Assembly: GCA_945485605.1 (NCBI GenBank)
Contig: CALYSG010000101.1
Location: forward strand, 1 to 6,061
Direction: 5' to 3'
Origin: an uncultured Clostridia bacterium
Lineage (GTDB): Bacteria > Bacillota > Clostridia > Oscillospirales > CAG-272
DNA: 6,061 nt
Position 1 is the first letter of the stretch, and each line of letters begins with the position of its first letter. The notes under the pieces are model-generated. The model made no database searches. It was not told the origin of the DNA and saw nothing but the letters and a program-made list of their open reading frames with translations. The position numbers and the translations under genes were made by a program. This document shows positions 1 through 5,835 of this stretch, piece by piece.

Positions 1-26
1 ATCGTCAAATCGTCTACTCTACGAAT

Positions 27-55
27 AAAAAAGAGCCTCGCATGAGGCTCTTTTT
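27..55 (-). terminator. Rho-independent terminator closing the seven-gene operon
   Basis: The arms GAGCCTC (33-39) and GAGGCTC (44-50) form a perfect 7-bp stem around a 4-nt loop. A-runs at 27-32 and T-runs at 51-55 flank it, so the stem can lengthen by A-U pairs and each strand has a U-tract. On the minus strand it begins about 10 nt after the dehydrogenase stop codon, where the operon should end. The symmetry means it could also terminate a plus-strand gene entering from the left, but no such gene is visible in bases 1-26. Confidence 0.9.
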
Positions 56-64
56 CGATAAATG

Positions 65-1069
65 TTACCTTCTTGACATCTGCTCGACGCGGGCACGAAG
101 CACTTCGTGCGCAAGTGGCTCTCCGCGGTCGATAAATCCGGCGCTCTCAAGCAGAAGATTCTTCGTTATCACCTGCCGCAGATCGACAGTCGGCCCCGCC
201 ATATGGGGCATCATGATTACGTTGTCAAGCTCAAGAAGAGGGTTTCCTACCTTCACGGGCTCGTTCTCATACACATCGAGGAAGGCGCGGAACCGTCCTT
301 TTGCCAGCTCCTCTACAAGCGCCGCCTCGTCGACGACCGCTCCGCGTGAGGTATTCACGAAGAGTGCGCCGGGTCTGATCCTTTCGAGAAGTTCTTTCCC
401 GATAAGGTGGTATGTCGCGTCGATCAGCGGCGTATGGAGCGTTATGATATCGCTCTCCGAAAAGAGTTCTTCAAGGCTGACCTGTGTCAGCCCATATTTT
501 TTTACATCTTCCTTTGGCAAAGGCTTTATATCGTAAACCGAGATATCACATCCGAACGGCTTGAGCAACGGAACAAGGTATCTCGCGATCGTACCGTAAC
601 TTACGATGCCGACCTTTCTGCCTGAAAGACCGCTATTGGTATCGGTCGGCTTTTTCCATTCTCCACCCTTCAGCATTGTGCTGAAGTAAGGAATGTCTCT
701 CAGCGCGGCAAGGATATAGGCGACCGTTCCCTCTGCAACCGAGCGTGCGAACCAATCATTTCCGCAAATTACCCTTACACCGCGTTCCCACTCGGCTTCG
801 CTCGTTACCGGCACGACGGTTCCGCAAAGATGCGTATGGAGCTTAAGCTTAGGCGCTCTGGCGAGGATCTCTTCGTCGAGCTTAGGCGAGCCCCAGAAGG
901 TTATATATGTATCACAATCGGCTATTCTCGCATCTATGTCGTCGGCGGTCAGCTTTTTTTTGCCTTCTTTCCAGCAGATCTCACCGAGGCTCTCGGCAAG
1001 AGCTATATTTTCCGGCGTAAAAAATGTGTCAAAATTCACCCCGTGGGGGCAGGCGACAAATGCTTTCAT
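65..1069 (-). CDS. D-isomer-specific 2-hydroxyacid dehydrogenase, NAD(P)-dependent (334 aa)
   Basis: This is a cytosolic dehydrogenase expected to interconvert a 2-oxo acid and its D-2-hydroxy acid using NAD(P)H; the natural substrate cannot be read from the sequence. An N-terminal substrate-binding part (about 1-105) is followed by the Rossmann domain (about 106-290), and the chain returns to the first domain at the C terminus. The catalytic triad of the family is in place: Arg242 in NTSRGAVVDE, Glu270 in ENEP and His289 in PHMAGPT. The dinucleotide loop is degenerate: GIVSYGTIARYL (154-165) has Ser157 and Ala162 where GxGxxG has glycines. The ATG at 1069 is chosen because AAGGAG (1077-1082) sits 7 nt upstream; the frame is open further upstream, but that part lies inside the preceding gene. 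The start overlaps the oxidoreductase stop as ATGA, implying translational coupling. It is the last gene of the operon. The family call is firm, the substrate unknown. Confidence 0.93.
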   Translation of the reverse strand: MKAFVACPHGVNFDTFFTPENIALAESLGEICWKEGKKKLTADDIDARIADCDTYITFWGSPKLDEEILARAPKLKLHTHLCGTVVPVTSEAEWERGVRVICGNDWFARSVAEGTVAYILAALRDIPYFSTMLKGGEWKKPTDTNSGLSGRKVGIVSYGTIARYLVPLLKPFGCDISVYDIKPLPKEDVKKYGLTQVSLEELFSESDIITLHTPLIDATYHLIGKELLERIRPGALFVNTSRGAVVDEAALVEELAKGRFRAFLDVYENEPVKVGNPLLELDNVIMMPHMAGPTVDLRQVITKNLLLESAGFIDRGEPLAHEVLRARVEQMSRR

Positions 1070-2361
1070 GATCTTTCTCCTTTTTTCATTACTTTTTCTC
1101 TGTAAAGAGGCAGATATACTTCTTTGTCGTAAACGACGCACCCCGGCGTACTGCCCGCACGCATAAGCTCGGTGCATTTTCCGCAGGTGAGGCAGAGTCT
1201 GTCAGTCCTCATTCCCCGCCCCGTCACTATGTCTCTCGCAAGGTCGGGATAAGAGAATGTCTGCCTCCCGAATCCAACCATCGCGGAAAGCCCTGCTTTT
1301 ACGCAGCCCGCGGCGACATTCGGGGCAAGCGCACCGAAAAAGCTCCAACCGGTCGAAACAACGGGAATTCCCCTGCAGGTCGCGGCGATCTCTCCCGCAC
1401 CCTTTATCATTCTGACGGCGCTCGCAATCGGTTCTTCGGTCTTTGCAAAAACAGTCGGGCGATTGACTTCATTATTGTAATACGGATTGCCCATCGTGAC
1501 ATTGAGAAGTTCCGCGCCCGCGGCGACAAGGTCTGCGGTAGCCTTCTTCGCCTCGGTAAGATCGGGGACTCCCGGTATGTCCGAACCTCCGAGACCGTAA
1601 GGATAAGGATAACCGTCATAGGCGTTGAATCGCGATGCGACTATCATGTCGTAGCCGACCGAGGCTCTGACAGCCTTTACCGAGTCTATAAGAAGCCTTT
1701 CTCGGTTCTCGAACACGCCGCCGTACCTGCCGGGACGTTCATAAGCCGAAAGAAGCTCAGACAGAAGGTATCCGTGGCACGCCTTGACGTCGACTCCGTC
1801 AAAACCGACAGACTCCGCTAACCTTGCCGAAGCAGCGTACCTTTCGGGCAGAGCGTCAAGGTAGGAATCCGAAAGAACCCTATCACTGCCGAGCGGATGT
1901 TCGCCCTCAAAGATCTTCTTGTTGACGGCAATTAGCGGTTCGGGGAAGCCGTTAGGCTTCGAGTGTCTTCCCGAATGGGTCAGCTGGCAGATCACGAGCG
2001 GCTCGTATCCGTTTTCCTTCATGCATATCTCTTTGATCTTTTCGATAAGCTGAGCGAAGCTATCCCGGTTGCTCTCGGTCAGCCACATCTGGCGCGGGTT
2101 TGCCCTTCCCTCGGGCAATATCGCCGTTGCCTCAAACCAGATAAGCCCGGGGCCTCCTGCGGCGAATCGAAGGTAACGGCGTACGGTAAGTTCGTCGGGA
2201 CTGCCCGAGCGTGTACCGTCGCAGCCCTCCATTGCCTGATAAACCAATCTGTTCGGTGCGACCTTTTTGCCGACGGCGACATCTTCGGAGAGCACCGAAA
2301 CATCGTCGCTCCGGGGCATCCCCTGCGGCAGGTCTTCCATTTTCTGAGGTCTTCTGTACAT
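1066..2361 (-). CDS. Old Yellow Enzyme-family NADH:flavin oxidoreductase with C-terminal Cys cluster (431 aa)
   Basis: This is an FMN-dependent TIM-barrel reductase of the OYE/2,4-dienoyl-CoA reductase group, expected to reduce an activated C=C or similar bond of an unknown small molecule. The barrel spans about 25-385. QLTHSGR (126-132) and CHGYLLSELLSAYERPGRYGG (195-215) followed by ENRERLL are family signatures. Cysteines 390, 393, 396 and 408 form C-x2-C-x2-C-x11-C, which probably binds Fe-S. The FadH/TMADH FAD domain is absent, since the chain ends at 431. In the active-site pair usually written HxxH or HxxN, the first position is Lys193 and the second is His196. The start is uncertain: ATG 2361 follows an in-frame TAA directly and lacks a nearby Shine-Dalgarno, and ATG 2340 (Met8) or 2319 (Met15) would also keep the barrel. 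A 43-bp gap carrying a hairpin separates it from the upstream isomerase gene, and its stop overlaps the dehydrogenase start by 4 nt. Confidence 0.93.
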   Translation of the reverse strand: MYRRPQKMEDLPQGMPRSDDVSVLSEDVAVGKKVAPNRLVYQAMEGCDGTRSGSPDELTVRRYLRFAAGGPGLIWFEATAILPEGRANPRQMWLTESNRDSFAQLIEKIKEICMKENGYEPLVICQLTHSGRHSKPNGFPEPLIAVNKKIFEGEHPLGSDRVLSDSYLDALPERYAASARLAESVGFDGVDVKACHGYLLSELLSAYERPGRYGGVFENRERLLIDSVKAVRASVGYDMIVASRFNAYDGYPYPYGLGGSDIPGVPDLTEAKKATADLVAAGAELLNVTMGNPYYNNEVNRPTVFAKTEEPIASAVRMIKGAGEIAATCRGIPVVSTGWSFFGALAPNVAAGCVKAGLSAMVGFGRQTFSYPDLARDIVTGRGMRTDRLCLTCGKCTELMRAGSTPGCVVYDKEVYLPLYREKVMKKGERS

Positions 2362-2374
2362 TTATTATAACCAT

Positions 2375-2396
2375 AGCTTCTGCTTCGGCAAAAGCT
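2375..2396 (-). promoter_or_regulatory. Stem-loop between Shine-Dalgarno and start of the OYE gene
   Basis: In the minus-strand RNA the arm AGCUUUUGC (2396-2388), loop CGAA (2387-2384) and arm GCAGAAGCU (2383-2375) form a 9-bp stem with one U-G wobble. On the plus strand the same position is a C-A mismatch, so the pairing is better in the operon transcript. No U-tract follows, so it is not a terminator. The only Shine-Dalgarno-like sequence, AAGGA (2397-2401), abuts the 5' side of the stem, and the ATG at 2361 lies 13 nt past the 3' side. A role in translation initiation or mRNA processing is inferred. Confidence 0.5.
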
Positions 2397-2404
2397 TCCT
2401 TTCT

Positions 2405-3208
2405 TCAGACGAGTCCCGCCTCTTTGAGTAGATTAAGCATACAGTCAAGCGCGTCCTCAAGCGGCACAAGCTCGGGGTGCCACAGTCTCTCCCATTCGAG
2501 CGAAAAACAGCCTTTATAACCGCCGTCAAGCAGCATTTCCACTATCGGAACAATGGGAATGTCTCCCTTGCCGGGCAGGACGAGCTTCCCGGACGCCGAA
2601 TCGTAATCCTTAAGGTGAACGTGTCTCACATATGGCACGATGAAATCGTAAAACCGCACGAAATCGCTTCCGTAGTCGGCGTGCGAATGTGCAATGTCCC
2701 ATATCACGCCGAAGTTTTCTTTTCCGTCAAGTCCGAGCATCACGGGAGCAAGAGCCGCTTCGTTGCAAAAATCACCGTGGACCTCGAGCAAGACCGACAC
2801 TCCGGTTCCCTCCGCGTAGTCGCAAAGCTCCCCGATGCCGTTAATCACACGGCGTGTCGCCGCCTCACGGTCGTCGCCGAATTTGTTTCCGAACACCCTT
2901 ATATAAGGGATTCCGAGCTTTTCGGCAAGCAGAATACTGCGTCTCCCTTCGTCAAGCGACGCGTCGAGCCTCTTTTTCGAGTGGAAGGAGCATGATGTCC
3001 CGAGCACTACGGGCTTTATCCCCGTACACGAAAATAACTCATTTGTTTTCCTGATATTACCGTCGGAAAATTCCGGGATCACCGAAATATCGGTACTTCC
3101 GCTCACGCCACGCAGCTCAAGGTTCTTTATACTGTAATGCTCGGCAAGCGAAATAATATCTTCAAGCGGCCTCTCGGTGCATCCGAGCGTCGAAAAACAT
3201 AAATTCAT
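2405..3208 (-). CDS. Sugar phosphate isomerase/epimerase family protein, xylose isomerase-like TIM barrel (267 aa)
   Basis: This is a single-domain TIM barrel of the xylose isomerase-like/AP endonuclease 2 superfamily, whose members isomerise, epimerise or dehydrate sugars, inosose or keto acids at a divalent metal. Family length is about 260-290 residues, so the protein is complete. Probable metal ligands follow the usual E-D-H-E order: Glu142 in LLEVHGDF, Asp171 in IWDIAHSHAD (His174 beside it), His198 in HVHLKDYD and Glu238 in SLEWERLWHPEL. There is no signal peptide or membrane segment, so it is cytosolic. The ATG at 3208 has GAGAGG (3221-3226) 12 nt upstream, a slightly long spacing. It starts 19 nt after the alanine racemase stop. 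Placed with an OYE reductase and a hydroxyacid dehydrogenase, it probably serves a sugar, polyol or sugar-acid pathway. The substrate is unknown, and an endonuclease role is unlikely given the context. Confidence 0.88.
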   Translation of the reverse strand: MNLCFSTLGCTERPLEDIISLAEHYSIKNLELRGVSGSTDISVIPEFSDGNIRKTNELFSCTGIKPVVLGTSCSFHSKKRLDASLDEGRRSILLAEKLGIPYIRVFGNKFGDDREAATRRVINGIGELCDYAEGTGVSVLLEVHGDFCNEAALAPVMLGLDGKENFGVIWDIAHSHADYGSDFVRFYDFIVPYVRHVHLKDYDSASGKLVLPGKGDIPIVPIVEMLLDGGYKGCFSLEWERLWHPELVPLEDALDCMLNLLKEAGLV

Positions 3209-3227
3209 TTTTCAAAATCGCCTCTCT

Positions 3228-4331
3228 TTATTCAATATATTGCTTAGGCACTCTGCGCGAAGGAGCAAGTAATATCTCATATGGTATCGTACCTATCAGA
3301 GCTGCAAGCTCACCGGCATCGATCCTTTCGTTGCCGTCGCGCCCGATAAGCACCGCGCGATCTCCTTTTTGCACTCTTTTGGCTTCCGTAACGTCGACAA
3401 GCATCTGATCCATACATATCCTTCCGATAACGGGGCAACGTCTGCCTCCGACAAGCACCTCGGCTTTACCCGAAAAGGCTCTGAAATACCCGTCTCCGTA
3501 ACCTACGGCAAGAGTCGCGACCTTCATTTTATCGGATGATCGGAAGGTACAACCGTAGCTCAGGCACTCGCCCGCCGATATCTCTTTGACATATGCGACC
3601 TCGGTGTACCACGACAGCGCAGGCTCAAGCTCCGTGCCGCTTCCAAATGGATAATAGCCGTACATTACTATCCCGATCCGCACCATATCGTAATAAGCCT
3701 GCGGGAACCTTATGATCCCCGAGCTTGCCCCGGCATGGCGAATTATATTACCCGGCAAAAGTGCGGTCAGCTTCTCAAATCTCTCTATCTGCCGGATCGT
3801 ATAATCCTCGCTCACCCCGTCTGCATCGGCAAAATGGGTGAAAGCCCCCGTGAGCTTAACCGAAGGCTCTTCCGCGAGAGCATAAAGCACGCGAAGGACC
3901 TCGTCCTCAGTCCTCGCACCTATCCTCCCCATTCCGGTATCGAGTTTCAGGTGAACGTCAACAGTCCTTCCGTGAAGTCTGCAGAACTCGCCGAGCACTT
4001 TCACGTCCTCGGCATCGCATACCGTCTGTGTAAGCCCTTCAAGCACGCTCGCCTCGGCTCCGCGACAGTTGACCTCTCCGAGAACAAGGATAGGCGCGTT
4101 TATTCCCGCGTGTCTCAGCTCCTCACCCTCCTCCGGAATCGCTACCCCGAGAAAATCAGCTCCCGCAGAAAGAGCGGTCTCGGCGACCGGAACCGCACCG
4201 TGACCATAGGCATCAGCCTTCACGACGGCGAGCTTATGTATGTGGTCCGGCAGGCCGCTGCAGACCGTACGGACGTTTTTCGCTATAATCGAAAGGTCAA
4301 TCTCGGTGTAATTTTTCCTGTATTCGATCAA
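3228..4331 (-). CDS. alr: Alanine racemase, PLP-dependent (367 aa from TTG at 4331)
   Basis: It interconverts L- and D-alanine, supplying D-Ala for peptidoglycan and other D-Ala acceptors, in the cytosol as a PLP homodimer. An N-terminal PLP barrel is followed by a C-terminal beta domain. Numbering here counts from the alternative TTG at 4355. KADAYGHG (46-53) carries the PLP lysine Lys46; LKLDTGMGRIG (136-146) contains the lysine that is carboxylated in Bacillus-type enzymes; Arg226 in MVRIGI faces the pyridine nitrogen; Tyr267 in LSYGCTF is the second catalytic base; VGYGDGY (284-290) and GRICMDQMLVDV (311-322) are also conserved. There is no ATG or GTG start near the N terminus. TTG 4331 is preferred because AAGGAG lies 11 nt upstream, it begins 7 nt after the peptidase stop, and it leaves the short lead before TEIDL typical of the family. 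TTG 4355 has GGAG only 2 nt away. Its placement inside this operon is unusual for a housekeeping gene. Confidence 0.96.
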   Translation of the reverse strand: MIEYRKNYTEIDLSIIAKNVRTVCSGLPDHIHKLAVVKADAYGHGAVPVAETALSAGADFLGVAIPEEGEELRHAGINAPILVLGEVNCRGAEASVLEGLTQTVCDAEDVKVLGEFCRLHGRTVDVHLKLDTGMGRIGARTEDEVLRVLYALAEEPSVKLTGAFTHFADADGVSEDYTIRQIERFEKLTALLPGNIIRHAGASSGIIRFPQAYYDMVRIGIVMYGYYPFGSGTELEPALSWYTEVAYVKEISAGECLSYGCTFRSSDKMKVATLAVGYGDGYFRAFSGKAEVLVGGRRCPVIGRICMDQMLVDVTEAKRVQKGDRAVLIGRDGNERIDAGELAALIGTIPYEILLAPSRRVPKQYIE

Positions 4332-4338
4332 AAAAGGG

Positions 4339-4812
4339 TCATCTCCTTCCGACAAGGCTCCGTAACCTGTGTATTACAGGCAGGTACATCCGGCGCAGCT
4401 TAAGGCTTCTGCGGCGCTTTATATAACGAAGATTTTCGGGAGAGTCCGCCTCGATCCTTTTTCCGTTTATGATAAAGGCGGAGGCAAAAGCGATCATCTG
4501 ATCCCGCCGTATCCCGGGTTCGGCATTGTACTGATTGTCACCGCACATTGTGTAAGTCCCCCCATCACAGCCGATAATCCTGTGAAGCACATACGAGCCG
4601 TCATCGCGGCGGTAAAGCACTACATCTCCGGCGGTAAGCTCATCGGGAAGACAGGAAAGGATCACGGAATCACGACCCTCGAGGATCAGCGGAAGCATAC
4701 TCGTTCCCTTCGGATAAAGCTCAAATTCTCCGCCGCTGTCCGTAACACGGCGGATAATGGCTTCAAGCTCAGAAAGAGAGTAACTTTCAGTCATCCGTGA
4801 CGATTCCGGCAT
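4339..4812 (-). CDS. S24/S26-type (signal peptidase I-like) serine peptidase without membrane anchor (157 aa)
   Basis: This is a small peptidase-fold protein. GTSMLPLI (36-43) is the catalytic-serine box (Ser38); GDVVLYRRDDG (62-72) is the next conserved strand; VLHRII (75-80) carries His77; CGDNQ (90-94) carries Asp92. Ser-His-Asp in this order matches the ER/SipW-type signal peptidases, which use His in place of the bacterial Lys. Unlike those enzymes it has no hydrophobic membrane segment; the N terminus is short and polar, and the C terminus (131-157) is strongly basic with several Arg and Lys. I infer a cytosolic or peripherally attached protease that might trim a leader peptide. ATG 4812 is supported by GGAG (4822-4825) at 9-nt spacing and overlaps the PqqD-like gene by 26 nt; ATG 4794 (Met7) would overlap by 8 nt and lacks a clear Shine-Dalgarno. 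The fold is fairly certain, the substrate unknown. Confidence 0.82.
   Translation of the reverse strand: MPESSRMTESYSLSELEAIIRRVTDSGGEFELYPKGTSMLPLILEGRDSVILSCLPDELTAGDVVLYRRDDGSYVLHRIIGCDGGTYTMCGDNQYNAEPGIRRDQMIAFASAFIINGKRIEADSPENLRYIKRRRSLKLRRMYLPVIHRLRSLVGRR
4343..4348 (-). promoter_or_regulatory. Shine-Dalgarno that decides the alr TTG start
   Basis: AAGGAG on the minus strand lies within the last codons of the peptidase gene, 11 nt before TTG 4331. An ATG directly after it (4342) is out of frame with alr and reads only four codons before a stop across the T-run at 4331-4336, so it cannot be the alr start. Confidence 0.6.
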
Positions 4813-5056
4813 TCTTCAGAACTCCGACAATCCGTGCGACATCGGCGGCGGCAAGGGAGCGATCGACGTCGTAAGCGGCAACAATCGCGTCGGTTATCTG
4901 CTCCTCGGTCACGTCGTTTTCAAGCTGTTCCCATATGAAGAGCGCGGTCCCGTTAAGTTTTATCATTCCGTGAAAGCTCTTCGACATCTCCCCGACGGGG
5001 ACGGCAACGTTTTCTCCGGCTATCTCATCGACTATGAATCCCTGTTTCCTTCTCAT
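4787..5056 (-). CDS. PqqD family protein, stand-alone RiPP recognition element (89 aa)
   Basis: This is a small protein of the PqqD/RRE fold, a winged-helix-like domain that binds the leader of a peptide and presents it to modifying enzymes. The length matches PqqD (about 90 residues). An N-terminal beta part (residues 6-33: GFIVDEIAGENVAVPVG, then FHGMIKLN) leads to NGTALFIWEQL (35-45), VTEEQITDAIVAAYDV (49-64) and a final helix with VLKNAGIV (79-86); these correspond to the Ln-ta-iWe-L, T-eei-a-l and L-e-Gli positions of the family. The ATG at 5056 is supported by GAGAGGG (5064-5070), 7 nt upstream, inside the end of the kinase gene; only 4 nt separate the two genes. The peptidase start overlaps its end. 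With a kinase and a protease as direct neighbours, a role in directing one or both to a substrate is likely. No precursor peptide is found nearby. Confidence 0.85.
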   Translation of the reverse strand: MRRKQGFIVDEIAGENVAVPVGEMSKSFHGMIKLNGTALFIWEQLENDVTEEQITDAIVAAYDVDRSLAAADVARIVGVLKNAGIVTDD

Positions 5057-5060
5057 CTTA

Positions 5061-5771
5061 TTACCCTCTCATATTATTGTTCATTCCGTTGTATGCGACC
5101 ATTACCGCTTCCTCCGAGATATCGCAGGTCAGCCGATAGCACCCGACGCGCCCGAGAAGATCACTGAGAAGCGGAAAAAGCATTGCCACGTCGGTTTCAC
5201 TCTCCGGCATAAGTATCTGCGGAAAGAGCAGTCCGACAGATTCGCTGCTGTCGAGCTTTACGATACGGTTTTTCTTTCCACGCTCGAGAAAGCATATCGC
5301 GGCGAGCGGCGAGCGGTCGTTTTCGTTCAGCCCCTCCTTACCGCACCAAGGTGTTCCGTATGCGAAGAAAAACTCCCCGTCCCGCCTCAGTATCGGCTTG
5401 TCACCGTTAATTATCCTTGCGCGTTCACCGAAATACTTCAGCCAAAGAGCGGCGTGAGTCGATTTGCCCGTTCCGCTCGGCGCGGCAAAGGCATAAGCCC
5501 TTCCGTCACATTCCACGACCGCTGAATGGAACAGAAAAGCCCCGTATTCGGGCATACGCCGACAGATTGCTCTGTATATGCAGACGCTCTCGGCGTAAGC
5601 GTCCGACACGCGAGAAAGCACCGATCCCTTCTCTGCCTCGATCTCGTCATCATTCACACTGACGCTGAATTCGGGAACGCCTTCGCAGATGTAGTTTCGA
5701 CATATCCTATGCGTCAGCTCAAAACGGTTGTCGATCCCTATAATAATTCCGGCGATCTTTACATTAAACAC
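5061..5771 (-). CDS. HprK-like serine kinase, PEPCK/HPr kinase fold (236 aa)
   Basis: This is a P-loop protein kinase-like enzyme related to the C-terminal domain of HPr kinase/phosphorylase and to the lasso-peptide tailoring kinases (ThcoK/PadeK type). FHSAVVECDGRAYAFAAPSG (81-100) runs into the Walker A segment APSGTGKST (97-105, Lys103). INGDKPILRR (121-130) supplies the Asp124 Walker-B-like position, and GTPWCGKEGLN (139-149) is the conserved segment after it. The N-terminal 75 residues are unlike the N-terminal domain of true HPr kinase, and the protein is about 70 residues shorter than HprK, so it is not the catabolite-repression enzyme. The start is GTG 5771, supported by GGAGG (5778-5782) at 6-nt spacing. 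It is first in the operon, 4 nt before the PqqD-like gene. Phosphorylation of a serine in a peptide or protein presented by that partner is inferred; the substrate is unknown. Confidence 0.85.
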   Translation of the reverse strand: MFNVKIAGIIIGIDNRFELTHRICRNYICEGVPEFSVSVNDDEIEAEKGSVLSRVSDAYAESVCIYRAICRRMPEYGAFLFHSAVVECDGRAYAFAAPSGTGKSTHAALWLKYFGERARIINGDKPILRRDGEFFFAYGTPWCGKEGLNENDRSPLAAICFLERGKKNRIVKLDSSESVGLLFPQILMPESETDVAMLFPLLSDLLGRVGCYRLTCDISEEAVMVAYNGMNNNMRG

Positions 5772-5777
5772 GGTGCC

Positions 5778-5782
5778 CCTCC
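5778..5782 (-). promoter_or_regulatory. Strong Shine-Dalgarno fixing the kinase GTG start
   Basis: GGAGG on the minus strand lies 6 nt upstream of GTG 5771. It is the best ribosome binding site in the window, fits the first gene of the operon, and is why the GTG is accepted despite the absence of an ATG. Confidence 0.75.
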
Positions 5783-5806
5783 GGTCCGAAATGATTACTC
5801 TGTTTT

Positions 5807-5835
5807 ATTTTATCACATAATACTGAAAAAAGCAA
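5807..5835 (-). promoter_or_regulatory. Predicted extended -10 sigma-A promoter for the operon
   Basis: On the minus strand TTGCTT (5835-5830) is a weak -35, separated by exactly 17 nt from TAAAAT (5812-5807), a 5 of 6 match to the -10 consensus. TGA (5815-5813) directly upstream supplies the TGn of an extended -10. Transcription would begin near 5800, giving a leader of roughly 28 nt that contains the GGAGG site. The -35 lies inside the 3' arm and U-tract of the upstream terminator. No operator is recognisable. Confidence 0.65.

Noticed and set aside
42..536. Plus-strand ORF of 164 codons opposite the dehydrogenase
   Set aside because: It lies wholly antisense to a well-supported gene apart from the terminator it starts in, is low-complexity (Ser/Arg rich) and resembles no family.
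2477..2995. Plus-strand ORF of 172 codons opposite the TIM-barrel isomerase
   Set aside because: Antisense to a complete gene with metal ligands in order; no recognisable domain.
4362..4377. Small inverted repeat (CCTGT/ACAGG) near the end of the peptidase gene
   Set aside because: Only 5 bp of stem, inside coding sequence, no U-tract.
3735..4403. Plus-strand ORF of 222 codons opposite alanine racemase
   Set aside because: It is the antisense shadow of a gene with all catalytic motifs intact; no Shine-Dalgarno or family features.
5061..5771. Annotating the kinase as hprK (HPr kinase/phosphorylase)
   Set aside because: It is too short, the N-terminal domain does not match, and the neighbours are PqqD-like and peptidase genes.
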